Below are positions 1-7,283 of a stretch of 64,000 nt of DNA, in pieces. Position 1 is the stretch's first letter; each line of letters begins with the position of its first letter. The translations under genes were made by a program, and so were the position numbers. This DNA is from Streptomyces sp. NRRL S-350 (GTDB lineage: Bacteria; Actinomycetota; Actinomycetes; Streptomycetales; Streptomycetaceae): the NCBI RefSeq assembly GCF_000719705.1, contig NZ_JOHO01000005.1:124001-188000 (forward strand), read 5' to 3'. A model generated the notes under the pieces. That model saw only the letters and a program-made list of their open reading frames with translations, had not been told where the DNA came from and ran no database searches.

Positions 1-822
1 GATGCGCATCATCCACTGCCGCAGGTTGGACTTGAACACCGGGAAGTTGCCGCGCTCGGAGCGGCCGTCCGCGGTGACCTCCTCGTTGGCCAGGACGGTG
101 CCCAGGCCGGGGCACCAGTTGACCGGCACCTCCTTGGCGTACGCCAGGCGGTACTCGCGCAGTTCCTCGTCGCGCTCGGTGGCGGACAGCGCGGCCCACG
201 GGCGTCCGTCGGCGGTCTGCCGCTCACCGGACTCGAACTGGCCGACCAGTTCGGCGATGGGGCGGGCCTTGCGGGCGGTCTCGTCGTACCAGGAGTTGAA
301 GATCTGCAGGAAGATCCACTGGGTCCAGCGGTAGTAGTCCGGGTCGATCGTGGAGATCGAGCGGCGCGGGTCGTGGCCCAGGCCGAGCCGGCGCAGCTGC
401 TGGCGCATGTTGGCGATGTTGGCCTCGGTGGACACCCGCGGGTGGGTGCCGGTCTGCACCGCGTACTGCTCGGCGGGCAGGCCGAAGGCGTCGTAGCCCA
501 GCGTGTGCAGCACGTTGTGGCCGGTCATCCGCTGGTAGCGGGCGTAGACGTCGGTGGCGATGTAGCCCAGCGGGTGGCCGACGTGCAGGCCCGCGCCCGA
601 GGGGTACGGGAACATGTCCATGATGAAGCTGTGCGGCTTCGCGGCGACGTCACCGGCCGACGGGTCGGCCAGCGCACCGGTGGGGTTGGGGGCGTGGAAG
701 GTACCCTCCTTCTCCCAGAGGTCCTGCCAGCGGGACTCGATCTCGGCCGCCAGCGCGGCGCTGTACCGGAACGGCTCGGTCGCGGTCTCGGCCGCGCCGG
801 ACGCAGGGGTCGTCTCGCTCAT
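1..822 (-). CDS. leuS: Leucyl-tRNA synthetase, N-terminal part (cut by window edge)
   Basis: Class I aminoacyl-tRNA synthetase that charges tRNA-Leu in the cytoplasm. The first 274 codons are present and the rest lies beyond base 1. The N-terminal half of the Rossmann catalytic domain is visible, with the signature [14 protein letters not shown] (HIGH motif read as HVGH) near residue 75, followed by [11 protein letters not shown] and the [14 protein letters not shown] block conserved in LeuS. The start is the ATG at 822, giving [14 protein letters not shown] purine-rich GAAGGA lies just upstream, and a leader peptide with an attenuator precedes the gene, so expression is probably set by leucyl-tRNA supply. 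Family assignment is secure. Confidence 0.96.
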   Translation of the reverse strand, partial: MSETTPASGAAETATEPFRYSAALAAEIESRWQDLWEKEGTFHAPNPTGALADPSAGDVAAKPHSFIMDMFPYPSGAGLHVGHPLGYIATDVYARYQRMTGHNVLHTLGYDAFGLPAEQYAVQTGTHPRVSTEANIANMRQQLRRLGLGHDPRRSISTIDPDYYRWTQWIFLQIFNSWYDETARKARPIAELVGQFESGERQTADGRPWAALSATERDEELREYRLAYAKEVPVNWCPGLGTVLANEEVTADGRSERGNFPVFKSNLRQWMMRI

Positions 823-912
823 GGTCCTTCAAGCTCCATCGGTGTCGGTTGGCGAACCGGGCAGGCGGCCGGCCCGTGGACCCGGCCCGGGACGGGGTCG
901 GGGGCGGAAAAC

Positions 913-936
913 AAAAAATCCCCTCGCAGGAGGGGA
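913..936 (-). terminator. leuS leader attenuator hairpin
   Basis: On the minus strand, stem TCCCCTC / GAGGGGA with a 4-base loop is followed at once by TTTTTTGTTTT, a canonical intrinsic terminator. It lies between the leader peptide (982-1020) and the leuS start (822), the position expected of a transcription attenuator. Hairpin and U-tract are seen directly; its regulatory role is inferred. Confidence 0.8.
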
Positions 937-981
937 CGCCACGCCGACTCCGGCACCGCCCGAGGGCTCAGCCGGTCCTGG

Positions 982-1020
982 TCAGCGCGGCCGGCTAAGG
1001 AGCAGGCGCACGGTTCGCAT
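982..1020 (-). CDS. leuS leader peptide (MRTVRLLLSRPR)
   Basis: A 12-codon reading frame, MRTVRLLLSRPR followed by TGA, ends 45 bases before the terminator hairpin and about 160 bases before leuS. It has three consecutive leucine codons (CTG CTC CTT), as in classical amino-acid attenuators: ribosome stalling at scarce leucyl-tRNA would favour an alternative fold and read-through into leuS. An inverted repeat AGCCGG/CCGGCT covers the end of the frame and could be the pause or anti-terminator hairpin. A TACCCT -10-like hexamer ends 6 bases before the ATG, so the peptide is probably translated from a leaderless transcript. Coding status rests on this architecture, not homology. Confidence 0.75.
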   Translation of the reverse strand: MRTVRLLLSRPR

Positions 1021-1026
1021 GGGCTC

Positions 1027-1032
1027 AGGGTA
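1027..1032 (-). promoter_or_regulatory. Putative -10 box of the leuS leader transcript
   Basis: TACCCT on the minus strand, 6 bases before the leader ATG, matches the actinobacterial TAnnnT -10 consensus at the spacing that puts the transcription start on the A of the ATG. No convincing -35 hexamer was seen. Confidence 0.5.
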
Positions 1033-1227
1033 CCGCAAGCGGCCCGGCGCCCTGCGGGGTGTATCGCCGGGCCGGCCGCACGGACGGGCCCGGCCGCCGG
1101 CCTCACCGCCCCCACCACCGCCGCCCTCTACCCTCCACCGCCACCGAGCCCCGGCCGCCGCACCCCACCGCCCCGCGCAGCCCCACCGCTCCGCGCGGTC
1201 CCCCAGTCCCGCAGCCCCCACCCCACC

Positions 1228-2523
1228 TCACCTCACCGCAGCCCGCCCCGCCGCGTCGAAGTCCCGCAGCGCCTTCGCCAGCCGCTCCGACTGCATCCCC
1301 GCCGCGAGCGAGCGGGCCAGCGCCGCGGTGCGGGCCGCCTCCCGCTGGTCGCCGAGCCGCCGGTGCGTCTCGGCGAGGCGCACCATCAGCAGCGCCTTGG
1401 AGCGCGCCCGCCCCGGTCCGAGCCCGGCCACGGCCTCGGCGAGCAGGGCTTTCGCCAGCCGGTGCTGGCCCAGTGCGAGCCGCCCCTCGCCCACCATCCC
1501 GGCGAGGGAGGCGCGGGCCTCCTCGGTGCCGGGCACTCCGTCCAGTTCGGCGAAGGCTCGGGCGGCGGCGGCCTCGGCCCGCTGGGCCTCGTCCCGGCGG
1601 CCGTAGGCGCGGGCGAGCCGGCCGAGCTGGCGGGCCCGCCCGGTGGGGCTGAGCGTGGCGCCGTGGGCCTCCAGGGCGGTCTCCAGCGCGGAGACGGCGT
1701 CCAGGCCGCGCCCGCCCGGGCCCTGGGTGGCGAGTACGACGAGCGCGCCGAGTACGGCGACTCCGAGCCGGGCGTCGCCGCTGACGTGCGCGGCGCGCAG
1801 CGCGGCGACGAAGGCGCGCTGGGCGGCGGCGTCGTGGCCGAGGTCGTACGCGGCCCAGCCGGCCAGCCGGGCGAGCCTGCTGGCTGTGCCGTACAGCTCG
1901 CGTCCGAGCCGTTCGTCGTAGGCGCCGAGTTCCAGCAGTTTGGCCAGCATGGCGAGTTCGGCGCGGGTGGGGCCGAGGACGAGGCCGCCGCCGCAGGAGC
2001 GTTCGAGCCGCTGTTTGCTGCGGTAGGACAGGCCGAGTTCGCCGACCAGGGCGGCCTCGACGCGCAGTGCGCCCTCGCCGCCGGCGACGGGCGGCGGCGG
2101 GGAGGCGAGCAGGGCGGCGGCCTGGTCGAGGTCGGCGTTGCGGAACAGGTCGGTGAGGCGGACCGGTCCGGCGTCGGTGGCGGCTTCGCGCAGCGCGGTC
2201 TGGGCGTTGTCGGCGGTCCACGGGTCGGTGAGCAGCCGGGGCGAGAGGATCTTGGCGCCGCGGTGGCCGCCCATCCGGCCCCAGAGCTGTTCGTAGGTGA
2301 CGGCGATGCCGAGGGTGCGGCTGAGGACCTCGCAGACCGCCTGGTCGTGCGGGCTGCGCGGCACCATGCCGCGGTCGCGCCACTTGTACGGGGCGGTGGA
2401 GCTGATGGACAGGCCCGGGGGCAGGGCGAGGCTCACCTCACGGGCGAGCCGTTCCGGGCTCCAGCCGAGTTGGTGGAGTATCCGGGCCAGTTCCTCGTTC
2501 CGCCTTCGCTCCAGATCGGCCAT
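1228..2523 (-). CDS. HTH/TPR-type transcriptional regulator
   Basis: A 431-residue protein of a type common in streptomycetes. The N-terminal 75 residues look like an HTH region (ELARILHQLGWSPERLAREV, then TAPYKWRDRG); the rest is Ala/Leu/Arg-rich helical repeats like a TPR sensor domain (for example RARQLGRLARAYGRRDEAQR and LLMVRLAETHRRLGDQREA). It probably binds DNA and responds to an unknown signal; targets cannot be named. The ATG at 2523 is the first start consistent with MADLERRRNEELARILHQ; the same frame upstream runs into tRNA sequence and is not coding. The family is recognised only at fold level. It lies between leuS and a tRNA-Ala gene. Confidence 0.75.
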   Translation of the reverse strand: MADLERRRNEELARILHQLGWSPERLAREVSLALPPGLSISSTAPYKWRDRGMVPRSPHDQAVCEVLSRTLGIAVTYEQLWGRMGGHRGAKILSPRLLTDPWTADNAQTALREAATDAGPVRLTDLFRNADLDQAAALLASPPPPVAGGEGALRVEAALVGELGLSYRSKQRLERSCGGGLVLGPTRAELAMLAKLLELGAYDERLGRELYGTASRLARLAGWAAYDLGHDAAAQRAFVAALRAAHVSGDARLGVAVLGALVVLATQGPGGRGLDAVSALETALEAHGATLSPTGRARQLGRLARAYGRRDEAQRAEAAAARAFAELDGVPGTEEARASLAGMVGEGRLALGQHRLAKALLAEAVAGLGPGRARSKALLMVRLAETHRRLGDQREAARTAALARSLAAGMQSERLAKALRDFDAAGRAAVR

Positions 2524-2581
2524 GGCACGACGGTAGCGGGATTGCGGGTGGTCCCGCCGGTGGCATGGGCGAAACGGCGAA

Positions 2582-2611
2582 GAGCCGCCTCCCGTTTCCG
2601 GAAGGCGGCTC
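2582..2611 (-). terminator. Hairpin downstream of tRNA-Ala copy 1
   Basis: Inverted repeat GAGCCGCCT / AGGCGGCTC with a 12-base loop, 11 bases beyond the tRNA 3' end on the minus strand. It is probably the tRNA terminator; no long U-tract follows. Confidence 0.6.
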
Positions 2612-2621
2612 TCGACTGCTG

Positions 2622-2694
<73 letters not shown>

Positions 2695-2943
2695 TCGACC
2701 TGCGATGTCACCGGGGGTTTCGGTCGTTTCCTTCCGGTTTCCCTCGGCGACATCGACTACTTTACACGGTTCGGGGCGTGCTCCAGAAATCCGTTTCCGG
2801 GGGGCCGCTTCCCGCCCCCTGCCGCGCGCCCCTGCGCGCCGTCTCCCCCCTCCTCACCGCAGCGCTCACCTCCTCCCCGCAGCGCGCCTCCCCACCGCAA
2901 CGCAGCTCCCCACCGCTCCCCCGCCGGCCTACGCACCGCCCGC

Positions 2944-4383
2944 CTACCGCACCGCCCGCCGGCTGCGCGCGGCGAAGCCCGCGGCGGCGGCCACCGCGAC
3001 GGCGTTGACCAGCAGGGTGGTCTGCAGCGCGTGCCCCGAGGCGGCGGCCGGCGCCGGCAGGTCGACCTGCCCGAGGAAGACCGAGCCGAGCACCGCGACT
3101 CCGATCACCTGCCCGAGCTGGATGACCGTCACCATGACGCCGCTGGCGTCGGCCGCGTCCTCGGGCGCCACCCCCGCGAGCGCCCGGGCGAACAGCGGTG
3201 CGTACGCGCAGCCGGCGATCAGGCCGAGCGAGGCCATCTCGACGAGCGGCCCCGGCCCGATCTCCGCGCCGCCGCCGAGCATCGTCCCGAGCAGCAGGTA
3301 GCCGCCGCCGAGCAGGACGCCGGCGAGTGTCGGCAGGGCCGCGTGCGTCCGGCCGGGCAGCCGGTGCCAGTGCATGCTGGACAGGCCGAAGCCGATCGCG
3401 ACGGGTGCCGAGCAGAGCCCGGCCCTGAGCGCGGTGTGGCCGAGCCCGGCCTGCTGGTGCAGGGCGAAGGCGAACATGAAGCCGGCGAAGGCGGCCATGA
3501 TCGCGAAGAGTCCGGCGGCGGCCGGGCGCAGCCCGGGGGCGCGCAGCACCCGCCCGGGGATGAGCGGCTGTCCGCCGCGTCGGGCGATCCGGCGTTCGAC
3601 CGCCACGAACAGGCCGAGGAGCAGCACGCTGCCGGCGATCATCGCCCAGCCCCAGGCGGGCCAGCCGAGTTCGTGGCCGAGGACGAGCGGCACCACGAGC
3701 AGGCCGAGTGCCGCGCCGAGCACCACCAGGCCGGGGATGTCGAAGCCGCGCGAGGCGTCGCCGGGCAGCCGGGGCAGCAGTCGGGCGCCGGCGGCCAGCA
3801 GCAGCACTCCGATCGGCACGTTGACGAGGAACACCGGCCGCCAGCCACTGCCGAGGAGGTCGGCGCTGACGAGCACGCCGCCGAGCACCTGGCCGAGTGC
3901 CATGCCGCCGGCCAGTACCGCCGAGTAGAGGCCGAGGGCCCGGGTGCGGGCGGCGCCGGTGAAGGTGCGTTGCAGCAGGCTCATCACCTGGGGCACCATC
4001 AGCGCCGATCCGGCGCCCTGGAGCAGCCGGAAGGCGATCAGCCAGCCGGTGGAGGGGGCGAGGCCGCAGGCCAGCGAGGCGGCGGTGAAGGCGGCCAGGC
4101 CGAGTTGGAAGAGCCGGCTGTAGCCGTAGCGGGCGCCCAGCCGGGCCCCGGTGATGAGCAGGACGGCGTAGGCGATGGTGTAGCCGGCGATCACGAGTTG
4201 CAGGGCGGCGCCGGAGGCGCCGAGGTCGGTCCGGATGGTGGGTACGGCGACGTTGACGATGGAGACGTCGAGCACGGCCATGAACTGGCCGCACAGGACG
4301 AGCGCGAGGAGGAGCCCGGGGCGTACGGCCGGGGCCCCGGTGGTGCCTGCGGCCGCGCCGGGCCGCATCTGAAGGTCCGTCAT
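2944..4383 (-). CDS. MFS drug/H+ antiporter, DHA2-like (14 TM)
   Basis: A 479-residue membrane protein of the major facilitator superfamily, DHA2 type, expected to export small toxic molecules by proton antiport. Family motifs are present: VLDVSIVNVAVPTI in TM1 (motif D1), the loop after TM2 (GARLGARYGYSRLF), RLLQGAGSALMVPQ in TM4 and AVLAGGMALGQVLGGVL in TM5 (antiporter motif C region). About 14 hydrophobic segments can be counted. The start is the ATG at 4383, giving MTDLQMRPG. It is divergent from the HTH regulator at 4487, whose likely job is to control it. The substrate cannot be read from sequence. The pair lies between two identical tRNA-Ala genes. Confidence 0.88.
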   Translation of the reverse strand: MTDLQMRPGAAAGTTGAPAVRPGLLLALVLCGQFMAVLDVSIVNVAVPTIRTDLGASGAALQLVIAGYTIAYAVLLITGARLGARYGYSRLFQLGLAAFTAASLACGLAPSTGWLIAFRLLQGAGSALMVPQVMSLLQRTFTGAARTRALGLYSAVLAGGMALGQVLGGVLVSADLLGSGWRPVFLVNVPIGVLLLAAGARLLPRLPGDASRGFDIPGLVVLGAALGLLVVPLVLGHELGWPAWGWAMIAGSVLLLGLFVAVERRIARRGGQPLIPGRVLRAPGLRPAAAGLFAIMAAFAGFMFAFALHQQAGLGHTALRAGLCSAPVAIGFGLSSMHWHRLPGRTHAALPTLAGVLLGGGYLLLGTMLGGGAEIGPGPLVEMASLGLIAGCAYAPLFARALAGVAPEDAADASGVMVTVIQLGQVIGVAVLGSVFLGQVDLPAPAAASGHALQTTLLVNAVAVAAAAGFAARSRRAVR

Positions 4384-4406
4384 GGGGGCAAGCCTGCGGC
4401 CGTGCC

Positions 4407-4443
4407 GGTACTGGTGGTTAGAGCCTGCTGATCCTGGTACTGG
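4407..4443. promoter_or_regulatory. Putative operator between MFS gene and its regulator
   Basis: Two direct copies of GGTACTGG (4407-4414 and 4436-4443), start to start 29 bases, lie in the roughly 100-base divergent intergenic region. Repeats about three helical turns apart would suit a dimeric HTH repressor touching both promoters. The repeats are seen; the regulatory role is inference. Confidence 0.35.
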
Positions 4444-4486
4444 CAGCACCTGTATCGCCTGCCGGGCCTGCGGCACGATGGTGGCC

Positions 4487-5383
4487 ATGACCGTCCTGGA
4501 GGAACAGCCCACTGCCGCGGGCGGGCGCGACCGCCGCCGTACAGAGCTGGCCCGCTTCCTGAAGGCCTGCCGGGCGCGGGTCTCGCCGGAGGATGTGGGG
4601 CTGCCGCCGGGGCTGCGCCGCCGTACGCCGGGGCTGCGGCGCGAGGAGGTCGCGCAGCTCGCCGGGGTCGGGGTGACGTGGTACACGTGGCTGGAGCAGG
4701 GGCGGCCCATCAATGCGAGCGAGCAGGTGCTGCTGGCGGTGGCGCGGGCGCTGCGGCTGGACGGCACCGAGCGGGAGCACCTGTTCCGGCTGGCCGGGGT
4801 GTCCGCGTCGCGGCAGGCGCGGTCGGCTGCGCCGGAGCTGAGCCCGTCGATCCAGGTGATCCTTGACTCGTTGGCGCCGATGCCGGCGGCGGTCTCCAAC
4901 ACCCGGTTCGACGTGCTGAGCTACAACGGGCCGTACCGCTCGCTGTTCGGCACCGAGCGGATGCGCCCGTCCCGGGGGGTGGCCTTCAACAGCCTGTGGT
5001 GCATGCTGACCGCTCCGGCTTGCTGCAACCCGTGCGAGAACCGGGACGAGGCGCTGCCGCGGATGGTGGCGGTGTTGCGCTCGGCCTACGGCAAGCACGT
5101 GGGCGAGCCGGCCTGGGAGGAGCACGTGCAGCGGCTGTCGACGCGCAGCGAGCTGTTCCGGGAGCTGTGGGACCGCCAGGAGGTCGCGCCGCCCGAGACG
5201 TGGCTGCGGCTGTTCCGGCACCCGGAGGTCGGGGTGCTGCGGCTGAACGCCACCTATCTGACGATGCCGGGCGTGCCGGAGTGCTACATCGTGGTGTACG
5301 TGCCGGTGGGGCCGGAGGACCGGGAGCGGGTGGAGCGGCTCAACTCGCTGCCGCCGGGCGGGTGGACGCACATCTGCGAGTAG
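4487..5383 (+). CDS. XRE-family regulator with MmyB-like ligand domain
   Basis: A 298-residue regulator. An N-terminal HTH_31-type domain (residues about 15-110) contains LRRRTPGLRREEVAQLAGVG followed by VTWYTWLEQGR, the hallmark of streptomycete MmyB-like regulators. The C-terminal domain (about 125-295; SPSIQVILDS, DVLSYNGPYRSLFG, LNATYLTMPG) is the PAS-like domain that binds fatty acid or other ligands in MmyB. It probably autoregulates and controls the divergent MFS exporter. Start taken at the ATG at 4487 (MTVLEEQP); an in-frame ATG at 4478 would add three residues. A rich inverted repeat follows the stop. Family confident, ligand unknown. Confidence 0.88.
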   Translation: MTVLEEQPTAAGGRDRRRTELARFLKACRARVSPEDVGLPPGLRRRTPGLRREEVAQLAGVGVTWYTWLEQGRPINASEQVLLAVARALRLDGTEREHLFRLAGVSASRQARSAAPELSPSIQVILDSLAPMPAAVSNTRFDVLSYNGPYRSLFGTERMRPSRGVAFNSLWCMLTAPACCNPCENRDEALPRMVAVLRSAYGKHVGEPAWEEHVQRLSTRSELFRELWDRQEVAPPETWLRLFRHPEVGVLRLNATYLTMPGVPECYIVVYVPVGPEDRERVERLNSLPPGGWTHICE

Positions 5384-5405
5384 CGGGGCCGTGGGGCCGG
5401 AACGC

Positions 5406-5440
5406 CGGGAGGCCGCCACCCGATGGGTGACGGCCTCCCG
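5406..5440. terminator. Bidirectional hairpin between regulator and tRNA-Ala copy 2
   Basis: Inverted repeat CGGGAGGCCG / CGGCCTCCCG with an inner CACCC/GGGTG stem. It lies between the regulator stop (5383) and the tRNA 3' end (5449), convergent units, so it can serve both. Confidence 0.65.
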
Positions 5441-5448
5441 AACTGCTG

Positions 5449-5521
<73 letters not shown>

Positions 5522-5564
5522 GCGACACGGACGACCCTGGCTGACCACGACCGCCGATGCGGAG

Positions 5565-5637
<73 letters not shown>

Positions 5638-5982
5638 GCACTCACCGGGTTTCCCGCTTCCCTTCCGGGCCGCGTTCCCTCTGTGCGAACGAGGAAGACT
5701 CTAGCTGGTCAGGCCCGGAACTGCGAAATCCGCCCCTTCGAGGCCCGCCGGCAGCACCGCGCCGCACCCGCAGCCCGCCCCGGCACCGCACCGCAGCACG
5801 CCCGGCAGGACCCCGCAGGACCTCGCAGCACGCCTCCGCACGCCACAGCACGAAACAGCACGCCACAGCACCCGCAGGATCCGCGGACCGGGCCGCCACC
5901 CGGCCGGGACAGCTCGACCGCCCCCACCGGGACAGTCCAGCCACCCCCACCGCGACACCTCGGCCACGCTTGCCGGAACCGC
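5638..5982. other. Gene-free C-rich spacer
   Basis: 345 bases with no credible gene. The plus strand is strongly C-rich and G-poor in places and contains short imperfect repeats, including ACGCCACAGCAC twice around 5837-5871. It should hold the tRNA promoter at its left end and the 3' flank of the phosphatase gene at its right. Confidence 0.6.
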
Positions 5983-6633
5983 TCAGGTGTCGTCGCCGAT
6001 GACCGGCTGCGGCAGCGTGCCCGCGTTGTGCTCCAGCAGGCGCCAGCCGCGTGCGCCCTGGCCGAGGACCGACCAGCAGCAGTTGGACAGCCCGCCGAAG
6101 CACTCCCAGCGGACCGGCTCCAGGTCGAGCAGCCGTCCGAGCATGGTGCGGATCGTCCCGCCGTGGCTGACCACGACGAGGGTGCCGTCCTCCGGCAGCT
6201 TGGCGGCGGCCTCCAGGACCACGGGCACCGAGCGGTCGGCGACCTCGGTGGCCAGTTCGCCGCCACCGCCACGCCGCACCGGCTCGCCGACCGCCCAGGC
6301 CGCGTACTCCTCCGGGTAGCGCTCGCGGATCTCCGCGTTGGTCAGGCCCTGCCAGGAGCCCGCGTACGTCTCCCGCAGGCCCTCGTGGTGGGTCACGTCG
6401 AGCCCGGTGACCTTGGCCAGCTCCTCGGCGGTGCGCCGGGCGCGCTTGAGGTCCGAGGAGATCAGCAGGTCGGGGCGGAGCCCGGAGAGCAGCCGGGCCG
6501 CCCGCTGGGCCTGCAGAACGCCCTGGCCGGTCAGCTCGATGTCCGTGGTGCCCTGGAAGCGCGATTCGAGGTTCCAGGCGGTCTGGCCGTGCCGCCAGAA
6601 GACGATGCGCGGGCCTCGCGCGCCGCGGCTCAG
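5983..6633 (-). CDS. Histidine phosphatase family protein (probable CTG start)
   Basis: A 216-residue phosphoglycerate-mutase-like phosphatase. The catalytic signature WRHGQT lies near residue 15 (phosphohistidine H), with the second catalytic region VVSHGGTIRTML and TNAEIRERYPEEYAAW between. The substrate is unknown. No ATG, GTG or TTG occurs in frame between the homologous N-terminus and well inside rsfS. The only start-like codon is CTG at 6633, overlapping the rsfS stop as CTGA, with GAGG 7 bases before it. I therefore propose a CTG start with translational coupling to rsfS. An alternative is a shorter product from the GTG at 6396, which would lose the catalytic His. Confidence 0.85.
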   Translation of the reverse strand: MSRGARGPRIVFWRHGQTAWNLESRFQGTTDIELTGQGVLQAQRAARLLSGLRPDLLISSDLKRARRTAEELAKVTGLDVTHHEGLRETYAGSWQGLTNAEIRERYPEEYAAWAVGEPVRRGGGGELATEVADRSVPVVLEAAAKLPEDGTLVVVSHGGTIRTMLGRLLDLEPVRWECFGGLSNCCWSVLGQGARGWRLLEHNAGTLPQPVIGDDT

Positions 6634-7088
6634 TGCAGGTCCTCGGGCTTGCCGAAGTCGTCGGCCGGGGCGACGGCGTTGCCGGCCTGGTCGGTGTGCG
6701 CGTCGGGGCGGTTGCGCGAGGCCACGGCGTCCTCGGGCAGCGGCAGCTCGGGGCAGTCCTTCCAGAGCCGGTCCAGCGAGTAGAAGGAGCGCTCCTCGGA
6801 GTGCTGGACGTGCACGACGATGTCGAGGTAGTCGAGCAGGATCCAGCGGCCCTCGCGCTCGCCCTCGCGGCGCACCGGCTTGATGTCCAGCTGCTCGCGC
6901 AGCTGGTCCTCGATCTCCTCGGCGATCGAGCGGACCTGGCGGTCGTTGTTCGCGGAGGCGATCAGGAAGGCGTCGGTGATCGACAGCACCTCGCTGACGT
7001 CGAAGGCGATGATGTTGTGCGCGAGCTTGTCGGCCGCCGCCTGGGCGGCGACGGTGATGAGCTGCTGGCTGTGGTCGGTGACGGTCAC
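6630..7088 (-). CDS. rsfS: Ribosomal silencing factor RsfS
   Basis: A 152-residue RsfS/Iojap/YbeB protein that binds ribosomal protein L14 on the 50S subunit and blocks subunit joining when nutrients are scarce. Conserved blocks are visible: VSEVLSITDAFLIASANNDRQ, the KPVRREGEREGRWILLDYLDIVVHVQ core and SEERSFYSLDRLWKD. The start is taken as the GTG at 7088 (VTVTDHSQQLIT), with GGAAG upstream; the ATG at 7130 in frame would add 14 basic residues not typical of the family. It sits downstream of nadD and the LCP gene, the usual context, and its stop overlaps the next gene by four bases. Confidence 0.93.
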   Translation of the reverse strand: MTVTDHSQQLITVAAQAAADKLAHNIIAFDVSEVLSITDAFLIASANNDRQVRSIAEEIEDQLREQLDIKPVRREGEREGRWILLDYLDIVVHVQHSEERSFYSLDRLWKDCPELPLPEDAVASRNRPDAHTDQAGNAVAPADDFGKPEDLH

Positions 7089-7173
7089 GGTGTTCTTCCG
7101 GCTCGGCGGCTTGGGGCGGCGACCCGGCACGTGGCCGGGGTCGCCTTCCAGGATCTCACGCCGCCCGGGCGGG

Positions 7174-7192
7174 CCCGGAACCGTTTTCCGGG
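7174..7192. terminator. Hairpin between LCP gene and rsfS
   Basis: Inverted repeat CCCGGAA / TTCCGGG with a 5-base loop in the roughly 195-base LCP-rsfS gap. It may terminate or attenuate read-through; there is no U-tract. Confidence 0.4.
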
Positions 7193-7283
7193 GCCGGCCG
7201 GGCGCCGCGCCGCCCCGGGCCCGGCCGCCGTGGCCGGGCCTCCCGGGCTGGGGCCGCCACCCGGCGGACCGCCCCGTGCCCGG

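Noticed and set aside
823..1020. T-box riboswitch upstream of leuS
   Set aside because: No T-box core sequence (TGGnACCGCG-like) is present; the short Leu-rich frame and simple terminator explain the region better.
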